DNA of 64,000 nucleotides from NCBI RefSeq assembly GCF_051014685.1, contig NW_027478789.1, forward strand, positions 434,001 through 498,000. Direction: 5' to 3'. The translations under genes were made by a program, and so were the position numbers. Each line of letters starts with the position of its first letter. Positions within the stretch are counted from its first letter, which is position 1. The DNA comes from Ptiloglossa arizonensis (lineage: Eukaryota; Arthropoda; Insecta; Hymenoptera; Colletidae). The notes beneath the pieces are model-generated. The model saw nothing but the letters and a program-made list of their open reading frames with translations. It made no database searches and was not told the DNA's origin. Below, one piece after another: positions 47,901-59,920 of the stretch.

Positions 47901-50900
47901 AAACTCAAAATTTTCGCAGTTCTGATGCTCGAAACGAATAACTAGAACGGCCTAGGGGAGAACTACACATACCGTTGTAATCGGGCGAGTTTCTACTTTC
48001 AGATGCAACAGAAATTTTGAGGATTGGTCAATCCGTTCGCGAGATATGGCAGTTTGGAGGTAAGAAACGCTTGAGAAACTCAAAATTTTCGCAGTTCTGA
48101 TGCTCGACACGAATAACTAGAACGGCCTAGGGGAAAACTACACATACCGTTGTAATCGGGCGAGTTTCTACCTTCAGATGCAACAGAAATTTTGCGGATT
48201 GATCAATCCGTTCGCGAGATATGGCAGTTTGGATATAAGGAACGCTTTAGAAACTCAAAATTTTCGCAGTTCTGATGCTCGAAACGAATAACTGGAACGG
48301 TCTAGGGGAAAACTACACATACCGTTGTAATAGGGCGAGTTTCTGCTTTCAGATGCAACAGAAATTTTGCGGATTGGTCAATCCGTTCGCGAGATATGGC
48401 AGTTTGGAGGTAAGAAACGCTTGAGAAACTCAAAATTTTCGCAGTTCTGATGCTCGTCACGAATAACTAGAACGGCCTAGAAGCAAAGAGCGCATACTGT
48501 TGTAATCGGGCGAGTTTCTACTTTCAGATGCAACACAAATTTTGCGGATTGGTCGATCCGTTCGCGAGATGTGACTGTTTGGAAGTAAGAAACGCTTGAA
48601 AAACTCAAAATTTTCGCAGTTCTGATGCTCGAAACGAATAACTAGAACCGCCTAAGGGAAAAGTGCGCATACCGTTGTAATCGGGCGAGTTTCTACTTTC
48701 AGATGCAACAGAAATTTTGCGGATTGGTCAATCCGTTCGCGAGATATGGCAGTTTGGAGGTAAGAAACGCTTGAGAAACTCAAAATTTTCGCAGTTCTGA
48801 TACTCGAAACGAATAACTGGAACGGCCTAGGGGAAAACTACACATACCGTTGTAATCGGGCGAGTTTCTACTTTCAGATGCAACAGAAATTTTGCGGATT
48901 GGTCAGTCCGTTCCCGATATATGGCAGTTTGGTGGTAAGAAACCCTTGAGAAACTCAAAATTTTCGCAGTTCTGATGCTCGAAACGAATGACTAGAACGG
49001 CATTGGGGAGAAGTACGCATACCGTTGTAATCGGGCGAGTTTCTACTTTCAGATGCAACAGAAATTTTGCGGATTGGTCAATCCGTTCGCGAGATATGGC
49101 AGTTTGGATGTAAGAAACGCTTGAGAAAATCAAAATTTTCGCAGTTCTGATGCTCCACACGAATAACTACAACGGCCTAGGGGAAAAGTGCGCATACCGT
49201 TGTAATCGGGCGAGTTTCTACTTTCAGATGCAACCGAAATTATGCGGATTGGTCAATCCGTTCGCGAGATATGGCCGTTTGGATGTAAGAAACGCTTGAG
49301 AAACTCAAAATTTTCGCAGTTCTGATGCTCGAAACGAATAACTAGAACGGCCTAGGGGAAAAGTGCGCATACCGTTGTAATCGGGCGAGTTTCTACTTTC
49401 AGATGCAACGGAAATTATGCGAATTGGTCAATCCGTTCGCGAGATATAGCCGTTTGGATGTAAGAAACGCTTGAGAAACTCAAAATTTTCGCAGTTCTGA
49501 TGCTCGAAACGAATAACTAGAACCGCCTAGGGGAAAAGGGCGCATACCGTTGTAATCGGGCGAGTTTCTACTTTCAGATGCAACAGAAATTTTGCGGATT
49601 GGTCAATCCGTTCGCGAGATATGGCTGTTTGGAGGTAAGAAACGCTTGAGAAACTCAAAATTTTCGCAGTTCTGATGCTCGAAACGAATAACTAGAACCG
49701 CCTAAGGGAAAAGTGCGCATACCGTTGTAATCGGGCGAGTTTCTACTTTCAGATGCAACAGAAATTTTGCGGATTGGTCAATCCGTTCGCGAGATATGGC
49801 AGTTTGGAGGTAAGAAACGCTTGAGAAACTCAAAATTTTCGCAGTTCTGATGCTCGAAACGAATAACTAGAACCGCCTAGGGGAAAAGTGCGCATACCGT
49901 TGTAATCGGGCGAGTTTCTACTTTCAGATGCAATAGAAATTTTGCGGATTGGTCAATCCGTTCGCGAGATATGGCAGTTTGGAATTAAGAAACGCTTGAG
50001 AAACTCAAAAGTTTCGCAGTTCTGATGCTCGAAACGAATAACTAGAACGGCCTAGGGGAGAACTACACATACCGTTGTAATCGGGCGAGTTTCTACTTTC
50101 AGATGCAACAGAAATTTTGCGGATTGGTCAATCCGTTCGCGAGATATGGCAGTTTGGAGGTAAGAAACGCTTGAGAAACTCAAAATTTTCGCAGTTCTGA
50201 TGCTCGAAACGAATAACTAGAACCGCCTAAGGGAAAAGTGCGCATACCGTTGTAATCGGGCGAGTTTCTACTTTCAGATGCAACAGAAATTTTGCGGATT
50301 GGTCAATCCGTTCGCGAGATATGGCAGTTTGGAGGTAAGAAACGCTTGAGAAACTCAAAATTTTCGCAGTTCTGATACTCGAAACGAATAACTGGAACGG
50401 CCTAGGGGAAAACTACACATACCGTTGTAATCGGGCGAGTTTCTACTTTCAGATGCAACAGAAATTTTGCGGATTGGTCAGTCCGTTCCCGATATATGGC
50501 AGTTTGGTGGTAAGAAACCCTTGAGAAACTCAAAATTTTCGCAGTTCTGATGCTCGAAACGAATGACTAGAACGGCCTTGGGGAGAAGTACGCATACCGT
50601 TGTAATCGGGCGAGTTTCTACTTTCAGATGCAACAGAAATTTTGCGGATTGGTCAATCCGTTCGCGAGATATGGCAGTTTGGATGTAAGAAACGCTTGAG
50701 AAAATCAAAATTTTCGCAGTTCTGATGCTCCACACGAATAACTACAACGGCCTAGGGGAAAAGTGCGCATACCGTTGTAATCGGGCGAGTTTCTACTTTC
50801 AGATGCAACCGAAATTATGCGGATTGGTCAATCCGTTCGCGAGATATGGCCGTTTGGATGTAAGAAACACTTGAGAAACTCAAAATTTTCGCAGTTCTGA

Positions 50901-50914
50901 TGCTCGAAACGAAT
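44964..50914 (+). repeat. 34-mer block, copy 2 of the 5951-bp tandem duplication
   Basis: Copy of 39013-44963. Comparing marker units along the whole length, I found only one clear difference apart from the junctions: GGTCCTTCC near 46629 where copy 1 has GGTCAATCC near 40678. The left junction reads GGCCTTGGGG near 44978 where copy 1 reads GGCCTAGGGG near 39027. Such identity over almost 6 kb, in an array whose other blocks differ more, implies a very recent event or an assembly duplication. Confidence 0.92.
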
Positions 50915-52320
50915 AACTAGAACGGCCTAGGGGAAAAGTGCGCATACCGTTGTAATCGGGCGAGTTTCTACTTTCAGATGCAACGGAAATTATGCGAATT
51001 GGTCAATCCGTTCGCGAGATATAGCCGTTTGGATGTAAGAAACGCTTGAGAAACTCAAAATTTTCGCAGTTCTGATGCTCGAAACGAATAACTAGAACCG
51101 CCTAGGGGAAAAGGGCGCATACCGTTGTAATCGGGCGAGTTTCTACTTTCAGATGCAACAGAAATTTTGCGGATTGGTCAATCCGTTCGCGAGATATGGC
51201 AGTTTGGAGGTAAGAAACGCTTGAGAAACTCAAAATTTTCGCAGTTCTGATGCTCGAAACGAATAACTAGAACCGCCTAAGGGAAAAGTGCGCATACCGT
51301 TGTAATCGGGCGAGTTTCTACTTTCAGATGCAACAGAAATTTTGCGGATTGGTCAATCCGTTCGCGAGATATGGCAGTTTGGAGGTAAGAAACGCTTGAG
51401 AAACTCAAAATTTTCGCAGTTCTGATACTCGAAACGAATAACTGGAACGGCCTAGGGGAAAACTACACATACCGTTGTAATCGGGCGAGTTTCTACTTTC
51501 AGATGCAACAGAAATTTTGCGGATTGGTCAGTCCGTTCCCGATATATGGCAGTTTGGTGGTAAGAAACCCTTGAGAAACTCAAAATTTTCGCAGTTCTGA
51601 TGCTCGAAACGAATGACTAGAACGGCCTTGGGGAGAAGTACGCATACCGTTGTAATCGGGCGAGTTTCTACTTTCAGATGCAACAGAAATTTTGCGGATT
51701 GGTCAATCCGTTCGCGAGATATGGCAGTTTGGATGTAAGAAACGCTTGAGAAAATCAAAATTTTCGCAGTTCTGATGCTCCACACGAATAACTACAACGG
51801 CCTAGGGGAAAAGTGCGCATACCGTTGTAATCGGGCGAGTTTCTACTTTCAGATGCAACCGAAATTATGCGGATTGGTCAATCCGTTCGCGAGATATGGC
51901 CGTTTGGATGTAAGAAACGCTTGAGAAACTCAAAATTTTCGCAGTTCTGATGCTCGAAACGAATAACTAGAACGGCCTAGGGGAAAAGTGCGCATACCGT
52001 TGTAATCGGGCGAGTTTCTACTTTCAGATGCAACGGAAATTATGCGAATTGGTCAATCCGTTCGCGAGATATAGCCGTTTGGATGTAAGAAACGCTTGAG
52101 AAACTCAAAATTTTCGCAGTTCTGATGCTCGAAACGAATAACTAGAACCGCCTAGGGGAAAAGGGCGCATACCGTTGTAATCGGGCGAGTTTCTACTTTC
52201 AGATGCAACAGAAATTTTGCGGATTGGTCAATCCGTTCGCGAGATATGGCAGTTTGGAGGTAAGAAACGCTTGAGAAACTCAAAATTTTCGCAGTTCTGA
52301 TGCTCGAAACGAATAACTAG
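50220..52320 (+). repeat. 6-mer higher-order repeat, two tandem copies (1050 bp)
   Basis: Units 50220-51269 recur as 51270-52319. The pair shares CGCCTAAGGG, GATACTCG, CCGATATATGG, GGCCTTGGGG, GAGAAAATC, GCAACCGAAATTATGCGG and GCAACGGAAATTATGCG. Differences include AACACTTGAG near 50868 against AACGCTTGAG near 51918, and ACCGCCTAAG against ACGGCCTAAG at the far edge. This 6-mer does not match the 6-mer at 27.6-30.1 kb in monomer composition. Confidence 0.88.
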
Positions 52321-53690
52321 AACGGCCTAAGGGAAAAGTGCGCATACCGTTGTAATCGGGCGAGTTTCTACTTTCAGATGCAACAGAAATTTTGCGGATT
52401 GGTCAATCCGTTCGCGAGATATGGCAGTTTGGAGGTAAGAAACGCTTGAGAAACTCAAAATTTTCGCAGTTCTGATGCTCGAAACGAATAACTAGAACCG
52501 CCTAGGGGAAAAGTGCGCAAACCGTTGTAATCGGGCGAGTTTCTACTTTCAAATGCAACAGAAATTTTGCGGATTGGTCAATCCGTTCGCGAGATATGGC
52601 AGTTTGGAGGTAAGAAACGCTTGAGAAACTCAAAATTTTCGCAGTTCTGATGCTCGACACGAATAAATAGAACGGCCTAGGGGAAAACTACACATACCGT
52701 TGTAATCGGGCGAGTTTCTACTTTCAGATGCAACAGAAATTTTGCGGAATGGTCAATCCGTTCGCGAGATATGGCAGTTTGGAGATAAGAAACGCTTGAG
52801 AAACTCAAAATTATCGCAGTTCTGATGCTCGAAACGAATGACTAGAACGGCCTAGGGGAGAAGTACGCATACCGTTGTAATCGGGCGAGTTTCTACTTTC
52901 AGATGCAACAGAAATTTTGCGGATTGGTCCATCCGTTCGCGAGATATGGCAGTTTGGAGGTAAGAAACGCTTGAGAAACTCAAAATTTTCGCAGTTCTGA
53001 TGCTCGAAACGAATAACTAGAACCGCCTAAGGGAAAAGTGCGCATACCGTTGTAATCGGGCGAGTTTCTACTTTCAGATGCAACAGAAATTTTGCGGATT
53101 GGTCAATCCGTTCGCGAGATATGGCAGTTTGGAGGTAAGAAACGCTTGAGAAACTCAAAATTTTCGCAGTTCTGATACTCGAAACGAATAACTGGAACGG
53201 CCTAGGGGAAAACTACACATACCGTTGTAATCGGGCGAGTTTCTACTTTCAGATGCAACAGAAATTTTGCGGATTGGTCAGTCCGTTCCCGATATATGGC
53301 AGTTTGGTGGTAAGAAACCCTTGAGAAACTCAAAATTTTCGCAGTTCTGATGCTCGAAACGAATGACTAGAACGGCCTTGGGGAGAAGTACGCATACCGT
53401 TGTAATCGGGCGAGTTTCTACTTTCAGATGCAACAGAAATTTTGCGGATTGGTCAATCCGTTCGCGAGATATGGCAGTTTGGATGTAAGAAACGCTTGAG
53501 AAAATCAAAATTTTCGCAGTTCTGATGCTCCACACGAATAACTACAACGGCCTAGGGGAAAAGTGCGCATACCGTTGTAATCGGGCGAGTTTCTACTTTC
53601 AGATGCAACAGAAATTATGCGGATTGGTCAATCCGTTCGCGAGATATGGCCGTTTGGATGTAAGAAACGCTTGAGAAACTCAAAATTTTC
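52321..53690 (+). repeat. Satellite monomers with pieces of earlier blocks
   Basis: The GCGCAAACCG and CGAATAAATAG units (52.5-52.7 kb) repeat the group at 38.69-38.84 kb. The GATACTCG, CCGATATATGG, GGCCTTGGGG run at 53.16-53.53 kb repeats the 51.4-51.8 kb run at a distance of 1750 bp (10 monomers). It appears again at 54.56-54.94 kb, 1400 bp (8 monomers) further on. A private AATTATCGC lies near 52810. Confidence 0.77.
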
Positions 53691-55973
53691 GCAGTTCTGA
53701 TGCTCGACACGAATAAATAGAACGGCCTAGGGGAAAACTACACATACCGTTGTAATCGGGCGAGTTTCTACTTTCAGATGCAACAGAAATTTTGCGGAAT
53801 GGTCAATCCGTTCGCGAGATATGGCAGTTTGGAGATAAGAAACGCTTGAGAAACTCAAAATTTTCGCAGTTCTGATGCTCGAAACGAATGACTAGAACGG
53901 CCTAGGGGAGAAGTACGCATACCGTTGTAATCGGGCGAGTTTCTACTTTCAGATGCAACAGAAATTTTGCGGATTGGTCCATCCGTTCGCGAGATGTGAC
54001 AGTTTGGAAGTAAGAAACGCTTGAAAAACTCAAAATTTTCGCAGTTCTGATGCTCGAAACGAATAACTGGAACGGCATAGGGGAAAACTACACATACCGT
54101 TGTAATCGGGCGAGTTTCTACTTTCAGATGCAACAGAAATTTTGCGGATTGGTCGATCCGTTCGCGAGATGTGGCAGTTTGGAATTAAGAAACGCTTGAG
54201 AAACTCAAAAGTTTCGCAGTTCTGATGCTCGAAACGAATAACTAGAACGGCCTAGGGGAGAACTACACATACCGTTGTAATCGGGCGAGTTTCTACTTTC
54301 AGATGCAACAGAAATTTTGCGGATTGGTCAATCCGTTCGCGAGATATGGCAGTTTGGAGGTAAGAAACGCTTGAGAAACTCAAAATTTTCGCAGTTCTGA
54401 TGCTCGAAACGAATAACTAGAACCGCCTAAGGGAAAAGTGCGCATACCGTTGTAATCGGGCGAGTTTCTACTTTCAGATGCAACAGAAATTTTGCGGATT
54501 GGTCAATCCGTTCGCGAGATATGGCAGTTTGGAGGTAAGAAACGCTTGAGAAACTCAAAATTTTCGCAGTTCTGATACTCGAAACGAATAACTGGAACGG
54601 CCTAGGGGAAAACTACACATACCGTTGTAATCGGGCGAGTTTCTACTTTCAGATGCAACAGAAATTTTGCGGATTGGTCAGTCCGTTCCCGATATATGGC
54701 AGTTTGGTGGTAAGAAACCCTTGAGAAACTCAAAATTTTCGCAGTTCTGATGCTCGAAACGAATGACTAGAACGGCCTTGGGGAGAAGTACGCATACCGT
54801 TGTAATCGGGCGAGTTTCTACTTTCAGATGCAACAGAAATTTTGCGGAGTGGTCAATCCGTTCGCGAGATATGGCAGTTTGGATGTAAGAAACGCTTGAG
54901 AAAATCAAAATTTTCGCAGTTCTGATGCTCCACACGAATAACTACAACGGCCTAGGGGAAAAGTGCGCATACCGTTGTAATCGGGCGAGTTTCTACTTTC
55001 AGATGCAACCGAAATTATGCGGATTGGTCAATCCGTTCGCGAGATATGGCCGTTTGGATGTAAGAAACGCTTGAGAAACTCAAAATTTTCGCAGTTCTGA
55101 TGCTCGAAACGAATAACTAGGACGGCCTAGGGGAAAAGTGCGCATACCGTTGTAATCGGGCGAGTTTCTACTTTCAGATGCAACGGAAATTATGCGAATT
55201 GGTCAATCCGTTCGCGAGATATAGCCGTTTGGATGTAAGAAACGCTTGAGAAACTCAAAATTTTCGCAGTTCTGATGCTCGAAACGAATAACTAGAACCG
55301 CCTAGGGGAAAAGGGCGCATACCGTTGTAATCGGGCGAGTTTCTACTTTCAGATGCAACAGAAATTTTGCGGATTGGTCAATCCGTTCGCGAGATATGGC
55401 AGTTTGGAGGTAAGAAACGCTTGAGAAACTCAAAATTTTCGCAGTTCTGATGCTCCACACGAATAACTAGAACGGCCTAGGGGAAAAGTGCGCATACCTT
55501 TGTAATCGGGCGAGTTTCTACTTTCAGACGCAACAGAAATTTTGCCTGATTGGTCGATCCGTTCGGGAGATGTGGCAGTTTGGAAGTAAGAAACGCTTGA
55601 GAAACTCAAAATTTTCGCAGTTCTGATGCTCGAAACGAATGACTAGAACGGCCTTGGGGAGAAGTACGCATACCGTTGTAATCGGGCGAGTTTCTACTTT
55701 CAGATGCAACAGAAATTTTGCGGATTGGTCAATCCGTTCGCGAGATATGGCAGTTTGGATGTAAGAAACGCTTGAGAAACCCAAAATTTTCGCAGTTCTG
55801 ATGCTCCACACGAATAACTAGAACGGCCTAGGGGAAAAGTGCGCATACCGTTGTAATCGGGCGAGTTTCTACTTTCAGATGCAACAGAAATTTTGCGGAT
55901 GGATCAATCCGTTCGCGAGATATGGCAGTTTGGAGATAAGAAACGCTTTAGAAACTCAAAATTTTCGCAGTTG
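53691..55973 (+). repeat. Source segments of a copy at about 57891-59649 (24- and 21-monomer offsets)
   Basis: Units at about 53691-54460 match 57892-58661 at an offset of 4201 bp. Units from about 54985 to 55973 match 58661-59649 at an offset of 3676 bp. The change in offset is exactly 525 bp, so three monomers (about 54460-54984) are missing from the later copy. This group contains the GTCCATCCG, GATGTGACAG, CTTGAAAAACTC and AAAAGTTTCGC markers, and later the GCCTGATTGG insertion near 55546. Confidence 0.82.
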
Positions 55974-57908
55974 TGATGCTGGAAACGAATAACTGGAACG
56001 ACCTAGGGGAAAACTACACATACCGTTGTAATCGGGCGAGTTTCTACTTTCAGATGCAACAGAAACTTTGAGGATTGGTCAATCCGTTCGCGAGATATGG
56101 CAGTTTGGAGGTAAGAAACGCTTGAGAAACTCAAAATTTTCGCAGTTCTGATGCTCGAAACGAATAACTAGAACGGCCTAGGGGAAAAGTGCGCATACCG
56201 TTGTAATCGGGCGAGTTTCTGCTTTCACATGCAACAAAAATTTTGCGGATTGGTCAATCCGTTCGCGAGATGTGGCAGTTTGGAATTAAGAAACGCTTGA
56301 GAAACTCAAAATTTTCGCAGTTCTGATGCTCGACACGAATAACTAGAACAGCCTAGAGGCAAAGTGCGCATACCGTTGTAATCGGGCGAGTTTCTACTTT
56401 CAGATGCAACAGAAATTTTGCGGATTGGTGGATCCGTTCGCGAGATGTGGCAGTTTGGATGTAAGAAACGCTTGAGAAACTCAAAATTTTCGCAGTTCTG
56501 ATGCTCGAAACGAATAACTAGAACCGCCTAGGGGAAAAGGGCGCATACCGTTGTAATCGGGCGAGTTTCTACTTTCAAATGCAACAGAAATTTTGCGGAT
56601 TTGTCAGTCCGTTCGCGAGATATGGCAGTTTGGAGGTAAGAAACGCTTGAGAAACTCAAAATTTTCGCAGTTCTGATGCTGGAAACGAATAACCGGAACG
56701 ACCTAGGGGAAAACTACACATACCGTTGTAATCGGGCGAGTTTCTACTTTCAGATGCAACAGAAATTTTGCGGATGGATCAATCCGTTCGCGAGATATGG
56801 CAGTTTGGAGATAAGAAACGCTTGAGAAACTCAAAATTTTCGCAGTTCTGATGCTCGAAACGAATAACTAAAACCGCCTAGGGGAAAAGTGCGCATACCG
56901 TTGTAATCGGGCGAGTTTCTACTTTCAAATGCAACAGAAATTTTGCGGATTGGTCAATCCGTTCGCGAGATATGGCAGTTTGGATGTAAGAAACGCTTGA
57001 GAAACTCAAAATTTTCGCAGTTCTGATGCTCGAAACGAATAACTGGAACGGCCTAGGGGAAAACTACACCTACCGTTGTAATCGGGCGAGTTTCTACTTT
57101 CAGATGCAACAGAAACTTTGCGGATTGGTCAATCCGTTCGCGAGATATGGCAGTTTGGACGTAAGAAACGCTTGAGAAACTCAAAATTTTCGCAGTTCTG
57201 ATGCTCGAAACGAATAACTAGAACCGCCTAGGGGAAAAGTGCGCATACCGTTGTAATCGGGCGAGTTTCTACTTTCAAATGCAACAGAAATTTTGCGGAT
57301 TGGTCAATCCGTTCGCGAGATATGGCAGTTTGGATGTAAGAAACGCTTGAGAAACTCAAAATTTTCGCAGTTCTGATGCTCGAAACGAATAACTGGAACG
57401 GCCTAGGGGAAAACTACACATACCGTTGTAATCGGGCGAGCTTCTACTTTCAGATGCAACAGAAATTTTGCGGATTGGTCAATCCGTTCGCGAGATATGG
57501 CAGTTTGGAGGTAAGAAACGCTTGAGAAACTCAAAATTTTCGCAGTTCTGATGCTCGAAACGAATAACTAGAACCGCCTAGGGGAAAAGTGCGCATACCG
57601 TTGTAATCGGGCGAGTTTCTACTTTCAGATGCAACAGAAATTTTGCGGATGGATCAATCCGTTCGCGAGATATGGCAGTTTGGAGATAAGAAACGCTTGA
57701 GAAACTCAAAATTTTCGCAGTTCTGATGCTCGAAACGAATAACTAGAACCGCCTAGGGGAAAAGTGCGCATACCGTTGTAATCGGGCGAGTTTCTACTTT
57801 CAAATGCAACAGAAATTTTGCGGATTGGTCAATCCGTTCGCGAGATATGGCAATTTGGATGTAAGAAACGCTTGAGAAACTCAAAATTTTCGCAGTTCTG
57901 ATGCTCGA
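55974..57908 (+). repeat. 11-monomer segment, first copy (second at 60525-62459)
   Basis: The segment recurs at a constant offset of 4551 bp (26 x 175 plus 1). Shared private variants are ATGCTGGAAACG, AACGACCTAGG, AGAAACTTTGAGG, GCTTTCACATGC, GAACAGCCTAGAGG, GGTGGATCC, GATTTGTCAGTCC, AACCGGAACG, ACTAAAACCG, GGACGTAAG, GCGAGCTTC and GCAATTTGG. The match stops at CTCGACACG here against CTCGAAACG in the other copy. Confidence 0.88.
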
Positions 57909-59920
57909 CACGAATAAATAGAACGGCCTAGGGGAAAACTACACATACCGTTGTAATCGGGCGAGTTTCTACTTTCAGATGCAACAGAAATTTTGCGGAA
58001 TGGTCAATCCGTTCGCGAGATATGGCAGTTTGGAGATAAGAAACGCTTGAGAAACTCAAAATTTTCGCAGTTCTGATGCTCGAAACGAATGACTAGAATG
58101 GCCTAGGGGAGAAGTACGCATACCGTTGTAATCGGGCGAGTTTCTACTTTCAGATGCAACAGAAATTTTGCGGATTGGTCCATCCGTTCGCGAGATGTGA
58201 CAGTTTGGAAGTAAGAAACGCTTGAAAAACTCAAAATTTTCGCAGTTCTGATGCTCGAAACGAATAACTGGAACGGCATAGGGGAAAACTACACATACCG
58301 TTGTAATCGGGCGAGTTTCTACTTTCAGATGCAACAGAAATTTTGCGGATTGGTCGATCCGTTCGCGAGATGTGGCAGTTTGGAATTAAGAAACGCTTGA
58401 GAAACTCAAAAGTTTCGCAGTTCTGATGCTCGAAACGAATAACTAGAACGGCCTAGGGGAGAACTACACATACCGTTGTAATCGGGCGAGTTTCTACTTT
58501 CAGATGCAACAGAAATTTTGCGGATTGGTCAATCCGTTCGCGAGATATGGCAGTTTGGAGGTAAGAAACGCTTGAGAAACTCAAAATTTTCGCAGTTCTG
58601 ATGCTCGAAACGAATAACTAGAACCGCCTAAGGGAAAAGTGCGCATACCGTTGTAATCGGGCGAGTTTCTACTTTCAGATGCAACCGAAATTATGCGGAT
58701 TGGTCAATCCGTTCGCGAGATATGGCCGTTTGGATGTAAGAAACGCTTGAGAAACTCAAAATTTTCGCAGTTCTGATGCTCGAAACGAATAACTAGGACG
58801 GCCTAGGGGAAAAGTGCGCATACCGTTGTAATCGGGCGAGTTTCTACTTTCAGATGCAACGGAAATTATGCGAATTGGTCAATCCGTTCGCGAGATATAG
58901 CCGTTTGGATGTAAGAAACGCTTGAGAAACTCAAAATTTTCGCAGTTCTGATGCTCGAAACGAATAACTAGAACCGCCTAGGGGAAAAGGGCGCATACCG
59001 TTGTAATCGGGCGAGTTTCTACTTTCAGATGCAACAGAAATTTTGCGGATTGGTCAATCCGTTCGCGAGATATGGCAGTTTGGAGGTAAGAAACGCTTGA
59101 GAAACTCAAAATTTTCGCAGTTCTGATGCTCCACACGAATAACTAGAACGGCCTAGGGGAAAAGTGCGCATACCTTTGTAATCGGGCGAGTTTCTACTTT
59201 CAGACGCAACAGAAATTTTGCCTGATTGGTCGATCCGTTCGCGAGATGTGGCAGTTTGGAAGTAAGAAACGCTTGAGAAACTCAAAATTTTCGCAGTTCT
59301 GATGCTCGAAACGAATGACTAGAACGGCCTTGGGGAGAAGTACGCATACCGTTGTAATCGGGCGAGTTTCTACTTTCAGATGCAACAGAAATTTTGCGGA
59401 TTGGTCAATCCGTTCGCGAGATATGGCAGTTTGGATGTAAGAAACGCTTGAGAAACCCAAAATTTTCGCAGTTCTGATGCTCCACACGAATAACTAGAAC
59501 GGCCTAGGGGAAAAGTGCGCATACCGTTGTAATCGGGCGAGTTTCTACTTTCAGATGCAACAGAAATTTTGCGGATGGATCAATCCGTTCGCGAGATATG
59601 GCAGTTTGGAGATAAGAAACGCTTGAGAAACTCAAAATTTTCGCAGTTCTGATGCTCGAAACGAATAACTAGAACCGCCTAGGGGAAAAGTGCGCACACC
59701 GTTGTAATCGGGCGAGTTTCTACTTTCAAATGCAACAGAAATTTTGCGGATTGGTCAATCCGTTCGCGAGATATGGCAGTTTGGATGTAAGAAACGCTTG
59801 AGAAACTCAAAATTTTCGCAGTTCTGATGCTCGAAACGAATAACTGGAACGGCCTAGGGGAAAACTACACCTACCGTTGTAATCGGGCGAGTTTCTACTT
59901 TCAGATGCAACAGAAACTTT
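57909..59920 (+). repeat. Copy of 53691-55973 with a three-monomer deletion, then related units
   Basis: Starts with the CGAATAAATAG unit and follows the order seen at 53.7 kb. It then skips three monomers at about 58661 and continues as at 54985. Private changes include AGAATGGCC near 58096. The block holds the ninth and last GCCTGATTGG insertion near 59222. After 59.65 kb the units match parts of 56.8-57.1 kb. Confidence 0.8.
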
